DNA from: Saprospiraceae bacterium
GTDB lineage: Bacteria; Bacteroidota; Bacteroidia; Chitinophagales; Saprospiraceae
NCBI GenBank assembly: GCA_020631105.1
Contig: JAHDHW010000025.1
Span: forward strand, 1 to 39,518
Reading direction: 5' to 3'
Length of the DNA stretch: 39,518 nt
In this document: positions 1-7,207 of the stretch, one piece after another
How positions within the stretch are numbered: the stretch's first letter is position 1
How the letters are laid out: each line of letters begins with the position of its first letter
Translations under genes and position numbers: made by a program
The notes under the pieces: model-generated
Told to the model about the DNA's origin: nothing
Database searches by the model: none
Seen by the model: only the letters and a program-made list of their open reading frames with translations

Positions 1-107
1 TCAGTCATGGAATTTCGGAGGGGGATTAATCAAAGAATAAAAAAATATAAAAAGCATAGGGGGGGACCCCAGAAATTGCATCATAGTATTGAAAAAGGGT
101 TTTAAAT

Positions 108-1124
108 ATGGATGACAAGTACACTTCTTTAGTTGCAAAGTACCTGTCTGGCGAGATTAACGACCAAGAACGGGAAAAACTGTTCGAGCTGGTGAACAGC
201 TCTGACGAGCATAAGGCGTACTTTGATGAGATCCAAACTCTTTGGGAAGTAAGCGGAGAGATCGAAGATGATCCGATTGAAGTTGATCAGGAAGCGGCCT
301 GGCAAAAAGTTGCCGGGAGAATTAACCCTTCAGAAGATTTGACAAAAGAAAATGGCGCTATCGTTCGAAGTTTCAATTTTGGACAACTCTTACGAATAGC
401 GGCGATTTTTGTGGGACTTGCAACTGCATTTTTACTTTGGAACGAATGGACTGGCGATGCTGTACAAACGCTAGTGTTCCAAACGACGGATGAAGAAAAG
501 CGAGAACTGAAATTGCCAGATGGAAGTATTGTATGGTTGAATGAAAATTCGAAACTACAATATGCTTCTGATTTTTCACCAAGAGTTGTAGAACTGGACG
601 GTGAAGCGTTTTTTGATGTACAACATTTAGATTCAGATGAATCTTTCGAAATCCGAAGCGGAGAGACGATTACCAGAGTATTGGGTACAAGTTTTAACGT
701 GAGAGCTTACCCCGGCGAAACGCAAGTTGAAGTTACCGTTGAATCCGGTAAAGTCGCCTTCGAAAAACAAGCTGCAAAAGAGCAGGTTGAAAAAGTACTT
801 TTGACAGCCGGTGAATCTGGCATTTATAAGAAAGTAGAACAGAATGTAGTCAAACAATCTACAACAATCTCCAACGCTGATGCCTGGAAAAAAGAGGAAC
901 TCGTTTTTGAAGATACACCTCTCTCAGAAGTGATTAAAGACCTCGAAAGGTATTTTGATGTTGAAATTGAAGTAGAAAATAACGATATTCTAAGATGTCC
1001 TTTTACCGGTGCATACCCCAATCCTAAGATCGATCAATTGGTGGATGTACTTGAGTTTTCACTGGACCTCAATGTAAACCAAAACGAACAAAAGCTCCTG
1101 CTTTCCGGAGTAGGCTGCGACTAA
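108..1124 (+). CDS. FecR-family anti-sigma factor
   Basis: This is probably an inner-membrane anti-sigma regulator that receives a signal from an outer-membrane partner and controls a cognate ECF sigma factor. Residues 1-70 form an acidic, helical cytoplasmic sigma-binding region. One hydrophobic segment at about 93-111 crosses the membrane. A periplasmic FecR domain follows at about 120-220, with the characteristic DGSIVWLNENSKLQY stretch. The C-terminus (about 268-336) matches the DUF4974 domain that usually pairs with an STN domain. The length of 338 is normal for Bacteroidota. The next gene starts 4 bases after the stop and encodes an STN domain, so the two are almost certainly co-transcribed. 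The expected ECF sigma factor would lie upstream, off the window. The start follows an AT-rich leader without a clear Shine-Dalgarno. I am confident of the family; the signal is unknown. Confidence 0.93.
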   Translation: MDDKYTSLVAKYLSGEINDQEREKLFELVNSSDEHKAYFDEIQTLWEVSGEIEDDPIEVDQEAAWQKVAGRINPSEDLTKENGAIVRSFNFGQLLRIAAIFVGLATAFLLWNEWTGDAVQTLVFQTTDEEKRELKLPDGSIVWLNENSKLQYASDFSPRVVELDGEAFFDVQHLDSDESFEIRSGETITRVLGTSFNVRAYPGETQVEVTVESGKVAFEKQAAKEQVEKVLLTAGESGIYKKVEQNVVKQSTTISNADAWKKEELVFEDTPLSEVIKDLERYFDVEIEVENNDILRCPFTGAYPNPKIDQLVDVLEFSLDLNVNQNEQKLLLSGVGCD

Positions 1125-1128
1125 AAGC

Positions 1129-2757
1129 ATGCGAAAATCACTTTTCATAATGTGTGCAATGGCGCTTTTGACGCTTAATGCCTTCGGACAATCGGTCCGG
1201 ATGGATCAACTGGTTTCCTTGAGCTATACGAATGTTCGACTTGGTGATGCACTACAGGATATCAGTAATTCTTTTAATGTACGCTTTACGTATAGCAAGC
1301 ATTATGTACCTATTGACAAAAGAGTCAATATTCGAGTGATCGAAAAGCCTCTAAGCCGAGCTTTAGATCTCTTATTTGAAACAACGAATGTAGTTTATGC
1401 TGCCATAGGAGATCAAATCGTTTTGAAAAAGTCAAAACCTAAACCTCCAATCTCCGAACCTATTTTTGGATCTAATGATTTTCCGCGTCGGGCAATGGAG
1501 CAGGATGAAACGCTGACTGCTTCTAATCGGGTTGAAATCGAAGAATTGCCTGCTTTGGAGAAATATAACCTGGATTGGCAAAAAGTAATTTCTGAAAATC
1601 AAAAAGAAGAGGTCTTTGACCCTAATGAATATTATACAGAAACGACCTTACCAGAACCAGAAGAATCTCTAAGTGCTCAGGTGACGATAGTTCCTAATCT
1701 TGGAACGAATATGGACGATGCGAATTCCCGGACCAATCATATTTCGATAAATATTTTGGGGGGAGAAAATGGAGGAGTGGACGGAGTAGAGATTGGTGGT
1801 TTGTTTAATAAAGTCGCTAATGATGTTAATGGTGTACAGATCGCCGGACTCTTTAATACGGTCGGTGGAGATGTAGGACCGAGCAGACTAATCACCGGAG
1901 AAGAAAAAAAATCCTTTGGGGTACAAGTAGCTGGTTTGGTCAATAGCGCAGATAATGCGAACGCCGTTCAGGTGGGGGGATTAGTCAACAAAAACAAAGG
2001 AACCTTTAGAGGCGTACAGGTCGCTGGTCTTTGGAATACAGTTGGGATGGGCGGAGAAGGTGTACAGATGGCCGGATTGTTTAATGCAAATGGAGGAGAT
2101 GCCGGAGTTCAGGTATCAGGAATTATGAATATCGCGGACGATGTAGACGGAGCCCAACTAAGCGGTATTTTCAATAGAGCCAAAAACGTGAATGGAACAC
2201 AAATGGGACTTATCAATGTTTGTGATTCGATTACCGGACCGACAATTGGCTTGTTAAACTTTGTTAGAAAAGGGTATAACCAAATTGAAATCGGAGCGAC
2301 GGAAACAATGCATGCGCAAATGGCATTGCGACTAGGAAGCTATAACTTTTATAACATCTTTCAGTTTGGGGCTAAGTTCAAAACGTTGAACGATTACAGT
2401 TTTGGATATGGTTTCGGGGTTAATATTCCCTGGAGTAATCCGAGCTGGCAATGGAATGTAGAACTTGTGGGATCTTATGTTGTGGAGGAGGAGGAATGGC
2501 AGGACAATGGAGGCATGGTCGGGACCTTCCGTTGGACCGCAGAGTATAAAATGAGTAATCGGTGGAGTTTATATTTTGGACCAACTGCAAATGTATTTGT
2601 GGCTAATTTGAGTAAAGAGGATATTGAAGCCGGAGTGGAAAGCGACTTCCCGAGATATACTATGTTTGATAACCTGAATGATGGTAATAATACGGTTGAT
2701 ACTAAACTTTGGTTTGGCTTTAGAGCAGGGATAAGATTCGGACGAAATCATAAATAA
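1129..2757 (+). CDS. STN-domain protein fused to LA_2272-type surface repeats
   Basis: This is an exported protein with an unusual make-up. Residues 1-21 are a signal peptide ending AFGQ. Residues 25-80 resemble an STN (secretin/TonB short N-terminal) domain, which in TonB receptors contacts FecR. A linker rich in Glu and Pro runs to about 200. Residues 210-380 carry about ten degenerate 15-16 residue repeats of the form GVQ(I/V/M)(A/S)G(L/I)xN, as in LA_2272-family surface proteins. The final 150 residues alternate polar and aromatic residues and look like beta strands of a barrel. It follows the FecR gene by 4 bases. My inference is that the STN domain talks to FecR while the repeat region sits in or on the outer membrane, replacing the usual TonB receptor. 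The function is otherwise unknown. Confidence 0.82.
   Translation: MRKSLFIMCAMALLTLNAFGQSVRMDQLVSLSYTNVRLGDALQDISNSFNVRFTYSKHYVPIDKRVNIRVIEKPLSRALDLLFETTNVVYAAIGDQIVLKKSKPKPPISEPIFGSNDFPRRAMEQDETLTASNRVEIEELPALEKYNLDWQKVISENQKEEVFDPNEYYTETTLPEPEESLSAQVTIVPNLGTNMDDANSRTNHISINILGGENGGVDGVEIGGLFNKVANDVNGVQIAGLFNTVGGDVGPSRLITGEEKKSFGVQVAGLVNSADNANAVQVGGLVNKNKGTFRGVQVAGLWNTVGMGGEGVQMAGLFNANGGDAGVQVSGIMNIADDVDGAQLSGIFNRAKNVNGTQMGLINVCDSITGPTIGLLNFVRKGYNQIEIGATETMHAQMALRLGSYNFYNIFQFGAKFKTLNDYSFGYGFGVNIPWSNPSWQWNVELVGSYVVEEEEWQDNGGMVGTFRWTAEYKMSNRWSLYFGPTANVFVANLSKEDIEAGVESDFPRYTMFDNLNDGNNTVDTKLWFGFRAGIRFGRNHK
1779..2262 (+). repeat. degenerate tandem repeat array inside the STN/LA_2272 gene
   Basis: About ten in-frame units of roughly 45-48 bases encode G-V-Q-x-A-G-L-x-N motifs. 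One unit near 1870-1910 has an insertion of about ten codons. The repeats are diverged at the DNA level, so they look old and are constrained as protein rather than recently amplified. Confidence 0.8.
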
Positions 2758-2817
2758 GAAAATAGAAGCATCCTTTTTTAGGAAGCTACACTTTATAAAG
2801 CTATGAAATAACAAGCT

Positions 2818-2843
2818 GTATGCTAGCCATTTCGGCAGCATAC
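2818..2843 (+). terminator. hairpin downstream of the STN gene
   Basis: Arms GTATGCT (2818-2824) and AGCATAC (2837-2843) pair perfectly, and GCC/GGC extend the stem inside a one-base bulge. A T run lies about 13 bases further on (near 2855), so it is a weak or atypical terminator, or an mRNA 3-prime stabilising hairpin. Confidence 0.45.
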
Positions 2844-2876
2844 CTTAGCATAAATAATTTTTAAAGACTCCTTTAA

Positions 2877-2898
2877 CTATAAGCGGTATCGCTTATGG
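2877..2898. promoter_or_regulatory. palindromic hairpin in the leader of the small barrel gene
   Basis: The arms ATAAGCG (2879-2885) and CGCTTAT (2890-2896) are perfectly inverted around GTAT, and two more pairs extend the stem at the base. It lies 36 bases before the chosen start at 2934. It could be an operator or an mRNA hairpin; the sequence alone does not decide. Confidence 0.4.
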
Positions 2899-2933
2899 GC
2901 TGGGATTGGTTTGAATTCAAAAAAATATTAACG

Positions 2934-3542
2934 ATGAAGAATTTAATTTTAGTTTTAGTGACTTTGTGTTGTGCAACTGTAATCCTGGAGGCTCAACGAA
3001 CAGAAACATTATTTGGTCGTGCCCGAACTATTGGAGCATTTGGTGGACCGATAGTAGAATATCATTATACGGATGGCGATGTGGATGTCATGGGCGGCGG
3101 CGGTGGCGCCTTAATCATAAATAACTTTTTCATAGGTGGCTATGGTGTAGGCAGTGCTCCATCCAGTGTTTTCGATATTCCGGATATTCGAAGTCTGGAG
3201 CTGGCACACGGTGGACTATGGCTCGGAGGTACCTATAAAAAACACAACCTTATCCATTTCTTTTCAAGTGTCAAATTAGGTTGGGGGGCAGTCGGGATTG
3301 AATTTGACGATGATGACTTTGACTATGTGGATGATGTGTATGTCATTCAGCCAGAGGCAGGTTTGGAAGTCAATGTTTTTCGATGGTTTCGGGTAGCGGG
3401 TACTGCTAGTTATAGAGTAGTAGATGGTATCGATGCAAATGCCGGAATCGGAGACGAAGCGTTCAATGGTTTTGGATTTAACCTTGCTTTCCGATTTGGA
3501 TTCTTTGGTGGAAATAATAATTGGAACCGAGACTGGGATTAA
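2934..3542 (+). CDS. small exported beta-rich (barrel-like) protein
   Basis: This is a protein of 202 residues with a clear signal peptide, MKNLILVLVTLCCATVILEAQ. I chose the ATG at 2934 because the in-frame ATG at 2895 would put 13 hydrophilic and aromatic residues in front of that signal. The mature part has many short Gly-rich and aromatic strands (GGGGGALIINNFFIGGYG, GGLWLGGTYKK, FSSVKLGWGAVGIEF), an acidic loop FDDDDFDYVDD at about residue 125, and an Asn/Trp/Asp-rich tail. The pattern fits a small outer-membrane beta-barrel or a periplasmic beta-sandwich of unknown function. It sits between the FecR-linked repeat protein and a TonB receptor, all on the same strand, which supports an envelope role. 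I do not recognise a named family. Confidence 0.72.
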   Translation: MKNLILVLVTLCCATVILEAQRTETLFGRARTIGAFGGPIVEYHYTDGDVDVMGGGGGALIINNFFIGGYGVGSAPSSVFDIPDIRSLELAHGGLWLGGTYKKHNLIHFFSSVKLGWGAVGIEFDDDDFDYVDDVYVIQPEAGLEVNVFRWFRVAGTASYRVVDGIDANAGIGDEAFNGFGFNLAFRFGFFGGNNNWNRDWD

Positions 3543-3585
3543 TAAACACCTTTCCAAACACGCTGAATAAACTTATAGACCAATA

Positions 3586-3614
3586 ATCATTATTAAAGTC
3601 TGGATCATTATTAA
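3586..3614 (+). repeat. 11-bp direct repeat with 18-bp period
   Basis: ATCATTATTAA occurs at 3586-3596 and again at 3604-3614, in the 147-bp gap before the TonB receptor. Two phased copies could be a regulator site, but the motif is AT-rich and short. Confidence 0.35.
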
Positions 3615-3619
3615 TGAAC

Positions 3620-3668
3620 TGTACCCAGTTCTTCTGGGATAGTTATGGCCAGCGAATAATAAAAATAT
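3620..3668 (+). repeat. interspersed hairpin-plus-tail element, copy A
   Basis: A small hairpin (CCCAG at 3624-3628 with CTGGG at 3634-3638) is followed by the tail CAGCGAATAATAAAAATAT at 3650-3668. The same 19-mer occurs on the minus strand at 16039-16057, and shorter forms occur next to hairpins near 10661 and 29157. All four are intergenic. It ends 21 bases before the receptor start codon. Confidence 0.5.
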
Positions 3669-3689
3669 AAAACCTCAAAGATTAGAAAG

Positions 3690-6092
3690 ATGATCACGAT
3701 AAAAAATATATGGGCTATACTGCTTTTTGTCATAATGTTACTAAGCGGAGTTCCTTTGCTTGCCCAGGAGCTTAATCAAACGGTCAAAGGTAAAGTAAGG
3801 GATATAGATTCCAAGCAAGAGTTGATGGGGGTGAATGTACTCATCAAAACGGAGAGTGGGGCTTTGATTGGTGCTTCGACCGACATAGATGGTCATTTTA
3901 AAGCTGCAAATGTACCGGTCGGTCGACACCGCATTGAAATTACTTACTTAGGCTACGAGCCTGTTGTGATGAATTCCGTTTTGTTGACTTCAGGGAAAGA
4001 ACTTTTTTTAAATGTAGATTTGACAGAATCTACACTGGCCCTTGAAGCGGTAGTTGTTACTGCCAAGCATGATAAAGCAGCTCCTCTCAATGAGATGGCA
4101 ACAGTCAGTGCTCGTTCTTTTTCTGTGGAAGAAACCAGTCGGTATGCCGCATCTCTGTATGATCCTTCGCGGATGGCACAAAACTATGCAGGTGTTACGA
4201 TTTCTGGTGGGTCCAGTGACTTGTTCAATGAGATTATTGTCAGAGGAAATTCACCAAGAGGTATACTCTGGAGAATGGAAGGCGTTGAGATTCCTAATCC
4301 TAATCACTTTGGGGCAATGGGGAATTCCGGAGGCGGGATTAGTATGCTCAGCAGTAGTACCTTGAGTAATTCTGATTTTTATACTGGGGCGTTCCCCGCT
4401 GAATTTGGAAACGCCACCTCCGGTGTCTTTGACCTCAATTTGCGAAACGGGAATAATGAAAAAAGAGAGTATGCTTTTATGTTTGGATTGCTTGGAATTG
4501 AGTTGGCAGCGGAAGGTCCTTTTTCTGAAAATAGTAATGCATCCTATTTAGTAAACTATCGTTATTCAACCTTATCTGCTCTGGAAGCAGTAGGACTAAA
4601 TCCGGCGGGAGATGTTTTGCCTAAGTATCAGGATTTATCTTTCAAAGTAAACTTACCAACTGAGAATGCCGGAGTGTTTTCACTCTTTGGCCTGGGCGGA
4701 TCAAATACCGCATATTTTGAACCTGAAAAGGATTCTATGGTTTGGGAAAGTGATGATGACCGATATGGATTTGATGAAAACCAAGATGTTGGAACCATAG
4801 GTTTGTCACATCGATATTTATTATCTGATCGAAGTTATATAAAAACGGTCGCTGTTGCTTCTCATGAAGGCTATCGGGCTGAAGGCTATTACTATGATGA
4901 AGACCAGGATTATGACCGAGTTGTAGATGAAGACTACCGCTTTGTAAATAACACGCTTCGCCTGACCTCCAGTTATACCAACAAATTAAATGCTCGCAAT
5001 ACGATCAAAGCAGGGTTTATTCTGAGTCATCTTGATTTTAGTTTTGATGCAAGACTGAAGGAGGATGACGATGATGAGGTACTCAAGACTTTCCTGGAGA
5101 ATAGCGGGAACACTCAAATGTTACAGGGATACATACATTGGAAAAATCGACTATCAGATAATCTTACACTAAACTCCGGATTACACTATACTCGCTTTAT
5201 GTTGAATGGTACACAATCGCTGGAACCCCGACTTGCATTAAAATGGAAGTACACTAATAAAACCGCCTTCAGTGCTGCGGTCGGATTGCACAGTAAACCA
5301 GAGCATGTATCTTTTTATTTGATCGAAGAATCGATTGGAGACGCCGAACGTAAAACACCAAATAAAGATTTGGATATGGTGAAATCTATGCATGCCGTAT
5401 TAGGTTATGATCAGCAGCTAGGAACACATATGCGCCTAAAAGTAGAAACCTATTATCAGCATCTTTATGATGTCCCCTTAAATGCAGATCCGACCAGTAG
5501 AGGTTCGATGATCAATGTTGCGGAGATATGGGATGTACTTGGAATTGAAGAGGCAAATAATAATGGTACTGCTCGTAATTATGGAGTTGATTTGACGCTC
5601 GAACGATTCTTCAATAATGGGTATTATTTTCTCTGGACGGGCTCTTTGTTTGACTCTAAATTTAAAGCCCAGGATGGCAAAACTTATAACACTCGGTACA
5701 ATTCAAATTACCAAACCAATATACTTGGAGGAAAAGAATTCAAGGTAGGGAAATCCAAAAATAATCGACTTGCGGTGAATGGTAAATTAATATTTGCGGG
5801 AGGAAATCGACAAACACCCATTGATCTTCAATCTTCTATTGATAAAGGAGAAGCGGTCTATTTTGAAGATCGCTATTTAGAGGAGCAGGCGCCTGCATAT
5901 TTTCGATGTGATATCGGAGTAAATTATAAGATTAACAAAAAACGAATGACACATACTATCGGTATTGAAGTTCAGAATGTAACGAATCGATTGAATGTTG
6001 ATTTTACTTATTTCAATGAAGACACAAATAAAATTGATAACTATTATCAAACGGGGCTCTTCCCTAATTTTAATTATCGAATAGAATTTTAA
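3690..6092 (+). CDS. TonB-dependent outer-membrane receptor with CarboxypepD_reg domain
   Basis: This is an outer-membrane active transporter or receptor energised by TonB/ExbBD. The signal peptide is residues 1-26 (ending LLAQ). Residues 32-115 are a carboxypeptidase-regulatory-like beta-sandwich (VKGKVRDIDSKQELMGVNVLIKT, then DIDGHFKAANVPVGRHRIEITYLGYEP). The plug domain spans about 130-245, with IIVRGNSPRGILWRMEGVEIPNPNHFG. The rest is the 22-strand barrel, ending in phenylalanine as expected for BAM recognition. At 800 residues it is complete but compact. No STN domain is present, so it is unlikely to signal directly to the FecR upstream. No SusD partner follows, so it is not a classical polysaccharide utilisation pair. 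The substrate is unknown. Confidence 0.92.
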   Translation: MITIKNIWAILLFVIMLLSGVPLLAQELNQTVKGKVRDIDSKQELMGVNVLIKTESGALIGASTDIDGHFKAANVPVGRHRIEITYLGYEPVVMNSVLLTSGKELFLNVDLTESTLALEAVVVTAKHDKAAPLNEMATVSARSFSVEETSRYAASLYDPSRMAQNYAGVTISGGSSDLFNEIIVRGNSPRGILWRMEGVEIPNPNHFGAMGNSGGGISMLSSSTLSNSDFYTGAFPAEFGNATSGVFDLNLRNGNNEKREYAFMFGLLGIELAAEGPFSENSNASYLVNYRYSTLSALEAVGLNPAGDVLPKYQDLSFKVNLPTENAGVFSLFGLGGSNTAYFEPEKDSMVWESDDDRYGFDENQDVGTIGLSHRYLLSDRSYIKTVAVASHEGYRAEGYYYDEDQDYDRVVDEDYRFVNNTLRLTSSYTNKLNARNTIKAGFILSHLDFSFDARLKEDDDDEVLKTFLENSGNTQMLQGYIHWKNRLSDNLTLNSGLHYTRFMLNGTQSLEPRLALKWKYTNKTAFSAAVGLHSKPEHVSFYLIEESIGDAERKTPNKDLDMVKSMHAVLGYDQQLGTHMRLKVETYYQHLYDVPLNADPTSRGSMINVAEIWDVLGIEEANNNGTARNYGVDLTLERFFNNGYYFLWTGSLFDSKFKAQDGKTYNTRYNSNYQTNILGGKEFKVGKSKNNRLAVNGKLIFAGGNRQTPIDLQSSIDKGEAVYFEDRYLEEQAPAYFRCDIGVNYKINKKRMTHTIGIEVQNVTNRLNVDFTYFNEDTNKIDNYYQTGLFPNFNYRIEF

Positions 6093-6130
6093 AAACTCGG
6101 GACTCATTAATTAACAAGCTTGCATTTACA

Positions 6131-6182
6131 CTCAAAACGAAGTGGTTTGTGATTTTTATTTTTCTAAAATACTCGTTTTGAG
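6131..6182 (+). promoter_or_regulatory. long hairpin 1 upstream of the DUF2807 gene
   Basis: CTCAAAACGA (6131-6140) pairs perfectly with TCGTTTTGAG (6173-6182) around a 32-base AT-rich loop. It is either the 3-prime end structure of the receptor mRNA or part of the DUF2807 leader. It contains the 12-mer CGAAGTGGTTTG (6138-6149), which recurs 3-prime of the DUF2807 gene at 7095-7106. Confidence 0.5.
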
Positions 6183-6184
6183 GG

Positions 6185-6239
6185 TATGCCGATAGGTTTT
6201 GGCTTAAAATTATTCTCAAACCAAAACCTCATCGGTATA
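6185..6239 (+). promoter_or_regulatory. long hairpin 2 upstream of the DUF2807 gene
   Basis: TATGCCGAT (6185-6193) followed by AGGTTTTGG (6194-6202) pairs with CCAAAACCT (6221-6229) and ATCGGTATA (6231-6239). That is 18 base pairs with one bulged C at 6230 and one G-T pair. The 18-base loop is AT-rich and no T run follows, so it looks more like a leader structure than an intrinsic terminator. The DUF2807 start lies 22 bases downstream. Confidence 0.55.
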
Positions 6240-6261
6240 GCAAGGATTAAATTTTAAAGTT

Positions 6262-6996
6262 ATGAACAGGAATTATTTGTTTTTATTAATTATTGGAGTC
6301 GTACTATCATTCTCTAGTTGTGAATGGAATGACGACGAAGGATTATTTTCTTGTATTGATGGTGAAGGAGATATGATCTCTGATGAACTAATACTTGATG
6401 ACTTTACCAGACTAAAGCTCAAGATAGACGGAGACGTTTATCTCACGCAGGGTGAAACCCAAAAGGTTGTAGTAGAAGGTCAGCAAAATATAATCCACTC
6501 TCTGGATTTAGATGTGAAAGATGATCAGTGGGAAATCGAATTAGATGGTTGTGTGGATGATTATAATAGTTTGAAGTTTTACATCACTATGCCGAAGATT
6601 TCCGAATTAAATATTTCAGGATCCGGGATGATCTATGGAGAAAACACCTTTACCGTAGATTATTTAAAACTTCGGATTTCCGGATCGGGTGATATTGATA
6701 TTGCCATTGATGAGTGTACAGATTTGGATACCAAAATTTCCGGATCAGGTGATATGAAGCTAACTGGAGATACAGAAAATTTTGAATTAAAGATTAGCGG
6801 ATCTGGAGATTTTCGTGCTTTTGATTTAAAGGCAGAAGACGGAAAGGTAGAGATCAGTGGTTCAGGTGATGCAGAGGTTACCGCTACGGATGATCTGGAA
6901 ATTAAAATCTCTGGTAGTGGAGATGTTTATTACAAAGGCGAGCCTGACCTGGATGTTAGCGTAAGTGGTAGCGGGGATGTGATTGATGCTAATTAA
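6262..6996 (+). CDS. head-GIN domain (DUF2807) lipoprotein
   Basis: This is a probable surface or periplasmic lipoprotein of 244 residues. The signal ends in a lipobox-like SFSSC with the lipidated Cys at residue 20. After an acidic linker, residues 45-240 form the DUF2807 putative auto-transporter adhesin fold, a right-handed beta-helix. The ladder is visible as a motif ISGSGD (or SGSGM) repeated about seven times at 17-22 residue spacing. It starts with LILDDFTRLKLKIDGDVYLTQG, the family's usual entry. These proteins are common in Bacteroidota and their role is not established; adhesion or envelope stress has been proposed. The gene is monocistronic by spacing (169 bases after the receptor) and is flanked by hairpins on both sides. 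Confidence 0.9.
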   Translation: MNRNYLFLLIIGVVLSFSSCEWNDDEGLFSCIDGEGDMISDELILDDFTRLKLKIDGDVYLTQGETQKVVVEGQQNIIHSLDLDVKDDQWEIELDGCVDDYNSLKFYITMPKISELNISGSGMIYGENTFTVDYLKLRISGSGDIDIAIDECTDLDTKISGSGDMKLTGDTENFELKISGSGDFRAFDLKAEDGKVEISGSGDAEVTATDDLEIKISGSGDVYYKGEPDLDVSVSGSGDVIDAN

Positions 6997-7087
6997 ATGA
7001 ACTGCTCTGTCCTTATTTAAGAATAGGGTATAATGATGAGATCGTTGTTTCAAAAGTCAAAGTTGTAATCTAGTTTGACTATTTATA

Positions 7088-7152
7088 CTGACGTCGAAGT
7101 GGTTTGCTACATAGTAGCTCCTTTGGAGCAAAAGCGAGCCGCTTCGAGTCAG
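7088..7152. ncRNA. 65-nt highly structured stem-loop downstream of the DUF2807 gene
   Basis: CTGAC (7088-7092) pairs with GTCAG (7148-7152). After a small internal loop, 7095-7108 pairs with 7133-7146 over 14 positions including three G-T pairs. An apical hairpin GCTCC-TTT-GGAGC closes the top (7117-7129). It sits just before an intrinsic terminator. It may be a 3-prime UTR structure, a small RNA made from the 3-prime end, or a remnant of a mobile inverted repeat. It shares CGAAGTGGTTTG (7095-7106) with the region upstream of the gene. Confidence 0.4.
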
Positions 7153-7164
7153 TTATATTCTAAG

Positions 7165-7207
7165 AGCCAGGTATTATATATGATGCCTGGCTTTTATTTT
7201 TTTGATT
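7165..7207 (+). terminator. intrinsic terminator after the DUF2807 transcript
   Basis: AGCCAGG (7165-7171) pairs with CCTGGCT (7186-7192), and the inner bases extend the stem weakly. The T-rich run TTTTATTTTTTT follows. It lies 170 bases beyond the DUF2807 stop and its T run overlaps the last codons of the convergent hydrolase, so it separates the two converging transcripts. Confidence 0.8.

Noticed and set aside
1-105. An open frame ending with TAA just before the FecR gene, possibly the C-terminus of the expected ECF sigma factor.
   Set aside because: The 34 translated residues are basic but show no recognisable sigma region 4 motif, and the other two frames also reach stops nearby, so the reading frame cannot be decided.
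4054-4365. Plus-strand frame of 103 codons within the TonB receptor plug region.
   Set aside because: It is a shadow of the plug-coding sequence; the receptor frame is intact across it.
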